A DNA stretch of 64,000 bases, taken from contig NZ_CP104382.1 of NCBI RefSeq assembly GCF_030582395.1, forward strand, positions 1,426,001-1,490,000, written 5' to 3'. This stretch comes from Ralstonia pickettii (GTDB lineage: Bacteria; Pseudomonadota; Gammaproteobacteria; Burkholderiales; Burkholderiaceae). The notes under the pieces are model-generated. The model was given only the letters and a program-made list of their open reading frames with translations, did not search any database and was not told where the DNA came from. The stretch's first letter is position 1. The number at the start of each line of letters is the position of its first letter. The translations under genes were made by a program, and so were the position numbers. Below are positions 29,801 through 35,022 of the stretch, in pieces.

Positions 29801-32448
29801 TCGGTATCAACATCTCCCTTGGCGCCAGCAAGAGTGACAGTCAGTCGCAAATGCAGTCGAGCACGGCAGTAGGGAGTACAGTTTCTGCAGGTGGGAATGT
29901 CACCATCGCTGCGTCGGGGGCAGGCAAAGACAGCAACATCAACGTCATTGGCAGCACGATCTCGTCGGGCAAGAACACATTGCTTGCCGCAGATGGCGAC
30001 GTGAATCTGCAAGCGGCGAAGAGCACGAGCAGCCAGCATTCCAACAACAGTGGAGCCAGCGCCGGTGTGGGCGTATCCATCAGCGTCGGCTCGCAAAGCG
30101 GCATCGCCTTTACCGCAAACGCCTCGGGCAGCAGAGGGAACGCCGATGGCGATTCAACCACGTGGACCAACACCCATGTTAACGCCGGCGACACGCTCAT
30201 GATCCGCTCGGGCAACGACACGAATGTGCGCGGTGCCGTGGTCTACGGCCAGCAAGTCGTTGCCAGCATTGGCGGCAATCTGAATGTCGAGAGCCTGCAA
30301 GACACCAATCACTACGACTCCAGACAACAGAGTGCGGGGGTTGGCGTTAGCGTGTGCGTGCCGCCGCTTTGCGTGGGCAAATCCAGCGTTTCCGGAAGCC
30401 TCAGCCAGGGCAAGCTGAATAGCGACTATGCGGCTGTGGGCGAGCAATCCGGCATTCGAGCCGGCGACGGTGGGTTCCAGATCGACGTAAAGGGCAACAC
30501 CGACCTCAAGGGCGGCGTGATCGCCAGCAGTGACAAGGCGGTGCAAGACGGCGTCAATACGCTGACCACCGCCACCCTCACCCACAGCGATATCCATAAC
30601 GAAGCGCACTACAGCGGCTCTCAAGTTGGGATCAGTGGCGGCTACTCCTTTGGAGGCGGTGGTGACCCCGGCAAGAGCGGAATTGGCAAAGATCAACAAG
30701 GCAAGGCCGACAACGTCAATCCGGTGCCCGGCACGGAGCTGCCAAGCAGCCGCGGGGGTCTCACTGCTGCACCACCGATCGTACTGAGCGCGTCTGGCGA
30801 TGCCAGCTCTACAACGAGCAGCGCGATCAGCGGCGGCACCATCACGATTACCGACGGCGCCAAGCAACAGCAGTTGACTGGAAAGACCGCAGCAGAAACC
30901 GTGGCAAGCATCAATCGGGACACCTCGAACACAGGCGGGGCACTCTCGCCCATCTTTGACAAGGACAAGGTGCAGGCCGGATTTGAGATTGCTGGCCAAT
31001 TCGTCAACCAGGTGGGGCAGTTCGTCGGGAACCGCATGCAAGAGGCGGATACCAAGCGGCAAGCCGCCGACAAGCTGGAGAAACAAGCCGCAGATCCGAC
31101 TGCCAACCTGACCGATGCGCAGCGTCAGCAACTTTGGGAACAAGCTCAGCAAGCACGAGCCGAGGCGGTCGATACGGAAAGTAAGTGGGGTGCAGGTGGC
31201 ACCTACCGCCAGATTGCCAACGCGTTGACCGCAGCAGCAGGCGGCAACGTGAGTGGTGGCTCTGCTCAGTTCGTGCAGCGCGCCGTCGTCAACTACGTTC
31301 AGCAACAGGGAGCGGGATACATCGGCAAGCTCGTTGCGGACGGTGTCGTCAAGGAAGGTAGCCCCGAACACGCTAGTCTGCACGCGATCGTGGCTTGTGC
31401 GGGAGCGGCAGCGAGCAGCCAGAGTTGCGGCGCAGGGGCTCTGGGTGCAGCGGCCTCAAGCTTGCTGACCAATCTGTTCACCGACGATGCGAAGGAGACG
31501 AATGCCGACAAGGAAGCAAAACGCAACGTGGTGACCTCTTTGGTCGCAGGTGTTGCTGCTGTTATCTCAAGCAGCAATGCAGCCACCGCGACTACCGCCG
31601 CAACCGCTGCCCTCGACAACAACTGGCTAACGCCCAAGCAGAAAATCGACCGCGATCAGAAGCTGGCGAATTGCACGACTGACACCTGTCGCAAGGAGGT
31701 CAGAGACCAGTTTGCCAAGCTGTGGCAATCCAACCATGACCGCGCTGAGAAGTGCAGCACGGTGCAGGCATGCTTAGCCGTCGTGGATGAGTTGCGCACC
31801 CAACAGCGCGAGACAGGCGAGCGCGTAGCAGAGCTGCAAGCGAAGCAGAAAGCCAACGGCACGCTCAGCGGGGAAGAGCGCGCGGAACTAGGTGCGTTGC
31901 TCAACGCGGATCGCTCCATTACGTCGATGAGCACAGCGGCGCTGGGCAATGCGGTCAGGATGGGCGGCACAGACGTGTTGCAGGGGCAGCAGGCGTCTAC
32001 ACTAGTCAGTGAAGTGATGGTGGGCGCGGCTGCGGGGATCGGGACAGGAGCGGCCAATCGGCCCTCACCACGTCAATCGGAAAAGGACGTCGGTTCAGAC
32101 CTTGGCCCGGGACATTCTCCGCAAGTCAGTTACAAGAACGGCAAGCAAGTACCCTACGGCACTCCGGGCAGCGTGCGGCCTGATTTTGTAGCGGCAGACG
32201 GCACGGCGAGCTTTGAAGTCAAGAACTACAATATCGCTACGAATTCAGTGAGCCTGGTTAACAATGTCGCAATGCAGGCCATGCAGCGACAGGCCAACTT
32301 GCCGGAGGGGATGCAGCAGCAGGTGGTGATTGATGTGCGCGGGCAAACCATTACACCGCAACAGGAACTTGCCATCAGACAAGGAATTGTTAGCAAGTCG
32401 AATGGCGCAATCCCCTTCAATTCGATTCGATTCAAGGGAAATGACTGA
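20839..32448 (+). CDS. cdiA: CdiA: contact-dependent inhibition effector with PD-(D/E)xK-like C-terminal toxin
   Basis: A 3869-residue TPS exoprotein. Domains in order: extended signal peptide (MNKHLYRIVFNRVRGALMAV); TPS haemagglutination domain from about residue 70, with NPNGLVCDGCGVIN; FHA-1 beta-helix including about seven 125-residue tandem repeats (residues ~520-1395); candidate receptor-binding region ~1877-2270 (WFCVNGYAYAMARGCGAAY, then a Gly/Met-Ser/Asn repeat linker); conserved KRLGDGFYEQKL...LTGRRYL block ~2295-2400; FHA-2 to ~3300; pretoxin region ending in VENN-like LDNNWL (3592-3597). The last ~270 residues carry the toxin: Asp3782 (GSVRPDF) and Glu3793-x-Lys3795 (EVKNY) fit a PD-(D/E)xK nuclease, probably a tRNase/DNase. 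The stop overlaps the cdiI start (TGATG). Confidence 0.93.
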   Translation: MNKHLYRIVFNRVRGALMAVAETASSTQTGKGRSGERGVSGMFATFRLRPGAVSVAAVLGAFHLTPYAQIVADPNAGAHRPTIDQAANGTPIVQITAPSAAGVSRNQFQQFNTGPGGAILNNAQTLTQTQLAGYIAGNPNLAGGQARVVLNEVTGNQASSLRGYLEVAGQRAQVVIANPNGLVCDGCGVINSDRFTLTTGTPIMGVGGSLDAFRVTGGAIQVQGNGLNASHLDQVDLIARSVQVNGKLWANNANVVAGTNTVNYADLGVQVIASDANRPTVAIDVGNLGGLYAGKIKLIGTEAGVGVNSAGTIAAQAGDLHIDSAGRITLAGTTNATGALRVSGAQGVTNTGTLYGQQNVELTSGGATTNAGTVAALGDVSVSGQQVQSSGTLAAGVDANGAAASAGKTLAASATGSANLNGRNLSTGDINVSGASTSLAGAQTSANGNVNATATQGDIDHTAGNLQAGGSATFNAGGTVRNDGGTVATNLLAVTASGLSNRAGTLSQSGSSGTNVTVSGAIDNTGGKLQTAATDTTITAASFINDGGTLGHAGPGMFSVQTGALSNANGKLQTNGALDVHATTLGNQGGTIAAVSTATVRADAALDSTGGTLHTDSTLNLQAGTLTNRNGLVSAAGQSTIAVTGALDNTSGRIENAGTNASISAGSLTNDGGAVAHAGTGALTVRTGALSNTGGKLQTNGALDLHTGSGGNRNGIISSIGQAAVQVDQALDNNGGTVRTNTTLDLRAGSLVNQHGLVSSAGQSTINVAGALDNSAGRMESAGTDALITAGAFTNDGGALAHVGKGVLSVQAGALSNVGGSLQTNGALDLYTASMRNQGGTLSAATRAKVLADAALDNSNGTLQTDGTLDVQAGAITNRGGLVSAGGQATVAATHALDNTAGRIESAGTDASITAGSLTNDGGTLAHVGTGAFRVDTGALSNAGGKVQTNGALGLQATSFGNQAGTVWASGPATVRVSQALNNSNGGTLQTRDKVDLEAGSLNNQQGLVSSVGQSTINVTGVLDNTAGRIESGGADATLTAGSLTNDGGTLAHVGNGTLNVQTGALSNAGGKLQTNGALTLQSASLGNQAGLISAAGAATVHVDQAVDSTGGTLQTGGALDLRAVSLNNQQGLVSSGGQSVIKLTGALNNSRGRMESAGADASLHAATFTNDGGALAHVGTGTLSVQAGATSNTGGALQTNGALNLHAESFSNRGGIIASRAAATVQANQALDNTGGTLRSGSTLGLNAASVVNRDGMISAAGQADINVAGTLDNAAGRVQSAGANANITAAALTNDGGVLVHAGSGQFTLQTGTLSNVNGKLQTNGSLDLHATSLANRGGTVSAIGQTTVRADADIDNTAGTLSADTLHATAGGTLTNDGGLIDASHGATVSANTVSNTGGTVQNLGTEALTVSAAQALSNTARGLIAGNGQVTVTANSVDNSGGTVSSNDVLAVQSASAIVNRGGTLSANHAVQAHATGALDNSGGRIEANGATAVLDVRAASIDNTAGRISNAGTGDTNVDGGAQILNSNAGGVAGMGTVGGNGAVALTTHRLANTAGGQVLAGRALNLNIDQSVNNAGGKLVGSTELTLNQAGTALDNTGGAIQASGNIVLNVASLDNTRGQIGNTARSGGNVQAATAGVLTNTGGQILSDNNLLLNAQTVGGAGRIVAGQDATISLRGDYANVAGNVIQANRDLAFNTTGTFTNLGELLAVRNLTAGATHIVNGGHFNADTTTLNAAGIIANSGRLEGNTVNTSSDTLTNTGTIIGNTVTLSARQISNDGAAAIAAAVDTLNVYARQSLTNTNGATLYSLGNMNIAADGGRDGNGRLFNKTQSVVNEGSTIEADQNLEVAAADVQNRRADVQFTSEPVSSTEEVKKKREQYWFCVNGYAYAMARGCGAAYRTTTTSFSSTQSTDVTVYGQRTGGNFESDPPSTTTTYAPVQSVDTAAKKLIFKDGSVLYYETLSQSGTNYTISYYDGGYNPNVNINPFDERTPYRPWSDHLHVEYERHTTTTITQDRLLSATPEGRMLAGNNMLFADGMRLSNNYSTVAAGNVMQFGAAVQTGGVADGSTIGTSVISNVGRTFGRTTTVSEWSLYRHDDDYNETSQLAQPTRVTSEVTGELRGTISAGTRLTGSIGSLTNTNVSAANSSVAGGGNTLGANAGTTAPSGSAAGGASMTGGGTGSIGMSGAAGNTVGMSGGSGSAVGMNGTGGGALGMNGGAAGNVNAGGVHFTVGTPGNPLPNFSLPTNGLFHINPAPGLGYLVESDPRFTNRDRFISSDYMLGRLGIDPATTQKRLGDGFYEQKLVNDQITQLTGRRYLQGYVSAEDEYRALMESGANVAKAFSLVPGMALTDTQMAALTQDIVWMVEQTVKLPDGTTTKVLAPVVYLARTRADDLKPSGALITADAIDLHAAGDLSNSGRIAGGTRVNLAADNIVNRGGTIDSAGTTVISAATDVINASGIISGNAVGVAAGRDIRNVTLVDVDGARAQAGASTSTNSLIGQTGAITSRGELAMSAGRDVVMSGATLSAKGDASLSAGRDLTVDTVKASTTTGYYYDAQTHQSTQDTTHLTSSINMGGNVSMASGRDTTLVGAQVKAGGDITAVAQGNLNIRNATDTSTMDYVNTRDSNHVHTASRLDETTVGSNVSAGGNVTLAAVKPSAGGSARTDGGGNVSIIGSSITAGTAQPEAAEKSLAPDTPTVPGRMTIMPVDLNKTNAKTPSAGGITIVADRDVTIGEAREQHNSARFDFDASKGLLSSKSVRSESTSNANIGVSSTVSGDAVRVQAGNDLTVRGSNVVGTNDVTLAAARDVSITTSQNTSQSSSSTERKKSGFLSGGGMSVSIGSRSQSADQQSSQVTHNGSMVGSLDGNLTISAGNDAHVTGSVIHAGNDLAIAGKTVTIDSAYDTTADAERQRFRQAGVTVGITNPVISAIQTGQQMAEAAKHVDGDPRLLALAAATTGLAAKNAYDAVGGDPVKAATSVGINISLGASKSDSQSQMQSSTAVGSTVSAGGNVTIAASGAGKDSNINVIGSTISSGKNTLLAADGDVNLQAAKSTSSQHSNNSGASAGVGVSISVGSQSGIAFTANASGSRGNADGDSTTWTNTHVNAGDTLMIRSGNDTNVRGAVVYGQQVVASIGGNLNVESLQDTNHYDSRQQSAGVGVSVCVPPLCVGKSSVSGSLSQGKLNSDYAAVGEQSGIRAGDGGFQIDVKGNTDLKGGVIASSDKAVQDGVNTLTTATLTHSDIHNEAHYSGSQVGISGGYSFGGGGDPGKSGIGKDQQGKADNVNPVPGTELPSSRGGLTAAPPIVLSASGDASSTTSSAISGGTITITDGAKQQQLTGKTAAETVASINRDTSNTGGALSPIFDKDKVQAGFEIAGQFVNQVGQFVGNRMQEADTKRQAADKLEKQAADPTANLTDAQRQQLWEQAQQARAEAVDTESKWGAGGTYRQIANALTAAAGGNVSGGSAQFVQRAVVNYVQQQGAGYIGKLVADGVVKEGSPEHASLHAIVACAGAAASSQSCGAGALGAAASSLLTNLFTDDAKETNADKEAKRNVVTSLVAGVAAVISSSNAATATTAATAALDNNWLTPKQKIDRDQKLANCTTDTCRKEVRDQFAKLWQSNHDRAEKCSTVQACLAVVDELRTQQRETGERVAELQAKQKANGTLSGEERAELGALLNADRSITSMSTAALGNAVRMGGTDVLQGQQASTLVSEVMVGAAAGIGTGAANRPSPRQSEKDVGSDLGPGHSPQVSYKNGKQVPYGTPGSVRPDFVAADGTASFEVKNYNIATNSVSLVNNVAMQAMQRQANLPEGMQQQVVIDVRGQTITPQQELAIRQGIVSKSNGAIPFNSIRFKGND
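22400..25020 (+). repeat. Seven tandem ~375-bp (125-aa) repeats in cdiA
   Basis: Units begin near 22400, 22771, 23146, 23521, 23896, 24270 and 24645. Each has the order (G)xLDNxxGRxESAG, LTNDGGxLAHxGTG, GALSNxGGKLQTNGAL, NQGGxxS, QALDNxGGTLQT, NxxGLVSSxGQSTIN. They build the FHA-1 beta-helical stalk. The last copy grades into diverged repeats. Copy-number change by recombination would alter filament length without changing frame. Confidence 0.8.
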
Positions 32449-32963
32449 TGCGAAATATAGGATTTAGCGGAGGAAGTTCAATTCGAGAACTTGGGCCCGC
32501 ACCAGATGTCGTGCTGTTTTTTAACTGCCTACGGACATATGTGGAGCAGGATCATCCAGAGACAGACTGGAGCCTTCTGACGGATCGTCTTTATCGTCGC
32601 TATCTTCGATTAGAGGAACTCGACCAAGCATCAATTTTAATGGAGAGAGTGAAATCGATATTTTCAGACAAATCCGCTGCATCGTCGATTGAAAGGGATT
32701 CGACAATCCTTGCCAATACAGAGAAGAGTTGGCTCAATCCAAATCAAGCCACACTGGCCGATGTATTTAGCAAGTATTTCAGGAGCTTTTCATACTGCGT
32801 TGAATCGGCAAAACTTAACTACGATGCACTAAAATCGGAGCCTGGATATTCTTATGAACCTGTACGGATTGTTATCTCAGACTTGCAGGGCTTCGCCCGG
32901 GATCAAAATAAGCCCCTGGCAGAATACGACGCCCTAGAAGGTGACCCTTTCTGGCTGCGGTAA
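32448..32963 (+). CDS. cdiI: CdiI: cognate immunity protein
   Basis: A 171-residue soluble acidic protein with no signal peptide. Its ATG overlaps the cdiA stop (TGATG), the hallmark of coupled toxin-immunity pairs. It should bind and neutralise the PD-(D/E)xK-like CdiA C-terminus in the cytoplasm. Its C-terminus reads EYDALEGDPFWLR. Base composition turns markedly AT-rich relative to cdiA, normal for immunity genes that travel with the toxin cassette. The assignment rests mainly on position; I cannot name a Pfam family with certainty. A strong terminator follows 9 bp after the stop. Confidence 0.85.
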   Translation: MRNIGFSGGSSIRELGPAPDVVLFFNCLRTYVEQDHPETDWSLLTDRLYRRYLRLEELDQASILMERVKSIFSDKSAASSIERDSTILANTEKSWLNPNQATLADVFSKYFRSFSYCVESAKLNYDALKSEPGYSYEPVRIVISDLQGFARDQNKPLAEYDALEGDPFWLR

Positions 32964-32972
32964 TCGGCCAAC

Positions 32973-33010
32973 AAACAAGAACGCCCCGCAAAACCGGGGC
33001 GTTCTTGTTT
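32973..33010 (+). terminator. Rho-independent terminator after cdiI
   Basis: A perfect 16-bp stem: AAACAAGAACGCCCCG, loop CAAAAC, then its exact complement ending GTTCTTGTTT. The stem's own distal T-rich arm supplies the U-tract. It ends the cdiBAI transcript and separates it from the orphan cassettes. Confidence 0.85.
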
Positions 33011-33048
33011 CTGGTCACGTCAGCGGGTGCTCTGCTTCGGTTTGGTGA

Positions 33049-33267
33049 CTGGTTTCCCACCTTCTTGGTCCCTCCTCAGGTGTTCTGGCCTTCGCACTCA
33101 ACAAAGAAGTTCGGTTTGCAATGGATAGTCAAGGCAGCATCCACCGATTTGAGGGAACGAATGGAGATTTCCACTGGAATGGCAGCACAGGCGACCCAAA
33201 CAATCCGTTGACCGGGAACCAAATTCCATCAAGCATTAAAAAACAATTTGGAGCAACCATACGATGA
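33049..33267 (+). pseudogene. Orphan toxin C-terminal tail (cassette 1), 5'-truncated
   Basis: An open frame of 72 codons with no credible start (in-frame ATG only at 33121). It reads VLAFALNKEVRFAMDSQGSI, then HRFEGTNGDFHWNGSTGDPN and a tail ending KKQFGATIR. The HRF...HWNGST pattern resembles the end of polymorphic toxins; I do not know the class. Its stop overlaps the next gene's start (ATGA at 33264), as in cdiA-cdiI. It is best read as the last part of a displaced CdiA-CT kept beside its immunity gene. There is no secretion domain, so it cannot be delivered as it stands. Confidence 0.6.
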
Positions 33268-33725
33268 TTTTTGGCGACCCGTTTCTTTTCGCAATTCAAA
33301 TCGACGTTGTCAGCGAATGGAACGTTCCCGGCGACATCTGGAAAAATGGACTATTCTGCCTTTACCTGAACGGAAAAAGACTATTCGACGCTGTAGATAC
33401 GTTTGAGCTAAGAACAACGATGGGCTCGTACAAGAATGCGGATATTGATAGACTTCCGATTAATACCGGCAATCTTGATTCCTCCTATCTATACAAAAAT
33501 GCAGAGGAATATCTATCAGGAAACAAAGAATTTCCATTCGAAGGGTTATTCGACATGACATGCACAGCAATGAGCGACAACCAATGTTACTTGTACTTCA
33601 TCAAGACGGTCACAGGTGACAGATTTTTGTGGAGCCTAGACAATGGGAAAAGCATTAGCGAAGTAACGCTTCCAGCAGGTACAGTTAGCGACGTAATAAG
33701 GAAACTGGACGGTCTCTGCTTGTAA
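33264..33725 (+). CDS. Orphan immunity protein (cassette 1, Imm42-like)
   Basis: A 153-residue cytosolic protein beginning MIFGDPFLFAIQIDVVSEW with a later LWSLDNGK segment. The opening matches my memory of Imm42-type immunity proteins. Its ATG overlaps the stop of the toxin tail by 4 bp. GC is clearly lower than in cdiA. The reading frame is intact while the toxin is truncated, which fits selection for immunity against sister strains that still deploy the toxin. Family naming is from pattern memory only. A cdiA-like fragment follows 5 bp after its stop. Confidence 0.65.
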   Translation: MIFGDPFLFAIQIDVVSEWNVPGDIWKNGLFCLYLNGKRLFDAVDTFELRTTMGSYKNADIDRLPINTGNLDSSYLYKNAEEYLSGNKEFPFEGLFDMTCTAMSDNQCYLYFIKTVTGDRFLWSLDNGKSISEVTLPAGTVSDVIRKLDGLCL

Positions 33726-33730
33726 AGACT

Positions 33731-33912
33731 CCACGTAGACTAACACCCACGTCAATGCCGGCGACACGCTTATGATCCGCTCCGGCGGCGATACGAACGT
33801 GCGCGGTGCCGTTGTATATGGCCAGCAGGTGGTCGCAAGCATTGGCGGCAATCTGAATGTTGAGAGCCTGCAAGACACCAATCACTACGACTCCAGACGA
33901 CAAAGTGCGGGG
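33731..33912 (+). pseudogene. Decayed cdiA FHA-2 fragment A
   Basis: This stretch matches cdiA positions about 30158-30340 with scattered substitutions (NAGDTLMIRSG, then VRGAVVYGQQVV, then SLQDTNHYDSR). The Trp codon TGG of cdiA is TAG at 33736-33738, so it cannot be read through. It ends exactly in the 37-bp sequence that recurs at 34761, where cassette 2 is inserted. Confidence 0.85.
33876..33912 (+). repeat. 37-bp direct repeat, left copy, flanking cassette 2
   Basis: From CACCAATCACTACGACTCCA to AGTGCGGGG; 35 of 37 bases match the copy at 34761-34797. The same sequence is present once in intact cdiA (about 30304-30340). The two copies bracket the AHH-tail/immunity cassette. Confidence 0.85.
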
Positions 33913-34115
33913 CTAACGTGCTACTGAATGACCATGTAGGGCCGCACCCGCAGAAGTACCATGACACGGTCTATAGGCGCCTAGATGATGCTGTGCGAGG
34001 TTTACCCCCAAACACGCCGCAATACGAACAGGCACTGCGAGGCGAACTAAATAGAATCGGGAATGAAATTAAGACCCCTGGCACGCAGTTAAATAAATTG
34101 GTTACAAGACAATGA
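33913..34115 (+). pseudogene. AHH-family nuclease toxin tail (cassette 2), lacks catalytic N-half
   Basis: About 66 codons open from GTG at 33918: VLLNDHVGPHPQKYHDTVYR, then a tail ending GTQLNKLVTRQ. The GPHPxxYHxxVYxRL pattern and the LNKLVT ending match the C-terminal half of AHH (HNH/Endo VII-type) nuclease toxins. The upstream AHH motif and the rest of the active site are missing; the sequence is joined directly to cdiA fragment A in another frame. Its stop overlaps the immunity ATG (ATGA at 34112). A toxin remnant and recombination template rather than an expressed nuclease. Confidence 0.65.
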
Positions 34116-34687
34116 CAGCGAAGTTCTTCGATATTGGATTCGACTACAACGACCCAACGCGCTGGCAACTTGACCAGCCGGCAACCGCCGATGGCGAAGT
34201 TCTTCCGGGTACATTCTGGAGTGGCATTCCGTGGACACAATCCACTCCTCTTTCTGTTCGGATCACTCAACAAGGCGTTCCCGCAAGCTTCTCTCACAGC
34301 GGTCACTCTGAATACATAGTGTCAACTGAATTAATGAACCGCCTCAGGGGCATTCTGCGGCCAGGAACCATCCAGGGCATCCCAATCAAGGTGCAGGGTT
34401 ATGCAGGTGAATTTGAAGTTTTGAACGTCTTGGATATCATCGATTGCGTGGATGAAGCGCATTCCGAGTTTAGCTTGTGGACTGCAGAGGACGGGCGTCC
34501 CGATCGAGTCGGTGACTATCGGATGTCTTTGCTTCGCATTGACCCCGAGCGGGCAAAAGGTCACGATCTGTTCCGCGTCAAGAGATGGACTATTGCTCTT
34601 ATATGTTCAGAAAAGGTGAAAACATGCCTTGAGGAGGCTGGAGTCACTGGAATCCGCTTTACCCCAGTAGTGTACGAAGACGAATAG
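34112..34687 (+). CDS. Orphan immunity protein (cassette 2, Imm11/Imm43-like, DUF1629)
   Basis: A 191-residue cytosolic protein starting MTAKFFDIGFDYNDPTRWQL with C-terminal LFRVKRWTIALICSEKVKTC and GVTGIRF. The overall pattern (opening Tyr/Asp-rich strand, late ILVSE-like segment, GITGIRF-like end) fits the Imm11/Imm43 (DUF1629) immunity family, often paired with HNH-type toxins. ATG at 34112 overlaps the AHH-tail stop. The frame is intact. It is followed by 73 bp without a gene and then the second copy of the 37-bp repeat. Confidence 0.7.
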   Translation: MTAKFFDIGFDYNDPTRWQLDQPATADGEVLPGTFWSGIPWTQSTPLSVRITQQGVPASFSHSGHSEYIVSTELMNRLRGILRPGTIQGIPIKVQGYAGEFEVLNVLDIIDCVDEAHSEFSLWTAEDGRPDRVGDYRMSLLRIDPERAKGHDLFRVKRWTIALICSEKVKTCLEEAGVTGIRFTPVVYEDE

Positions 34688-34760
34688 ATGTCTTCGGTGC
34701 AACGCGCGGATTAGCGAGTTGCAGGGAGACATTTCTCTCCGATATTGCACTCACCCATCC

Positions 34761-34797
34761 CACCAATCACTACGACTCCAGACAACAGAGTGCGGGG
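34761..34797 (+). repeat. 37-bp direct repeat, right copy, flanking cassette 2
   Basis: Matches 33876-33912 at 35 of 37 bases and marks the point where the cdiA-like copy resumes after cassette 2. Confidence 0.85.
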
Positions 34798-35010
34798 GGT
34801 TGGCGTTAGCGTGTGCGTGCCGCCGCTTTGCGTGGGCAAATCCAGCGTTTCCGGAAGCCTCGGCCAGGGCAAGCTGAACAGCGACTATGCGGCTGTGGGC
34901 GGGCAATCCGGCATTCGAACCGGCGACGGTGGGTTCTAGATCGACGTAAAGGGCAACACCGACCTCAAGGGCGGCGTAATCGCAAGCAGCGACAAGGCGG
35001 TGCAGGACGG
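34761..35010 (+). pseudogene. Decayed cdiA FHA-2 fragment B
   Basis: Continues the cdiA-like copy interrupted by cassette 2: it matches cdiA about 30304-30553 (VGVSVCVPPLCVGKSSVSGS, then the stretch to KAVQDG). One extra G (six instead of five at 34794-34799) shifts the frame, and the Gln codon of GGFQID is TAG (34937-34939). Homology stops near 35010, where a different cdiA lineage begins in a third frame. Confidence 0.85.
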
Positions 35011-35022
35011 CTTAAACACGTC

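Noticed and set aside
34813..35022. A start at 34813 for the long cassette-3 ORF
   Set aside because: Codons 1-70 are an out-of-frame reading of cdiA fragment B (Arg-rich, no homology). True CdiA-type sequence begins at about 35023, without a start.
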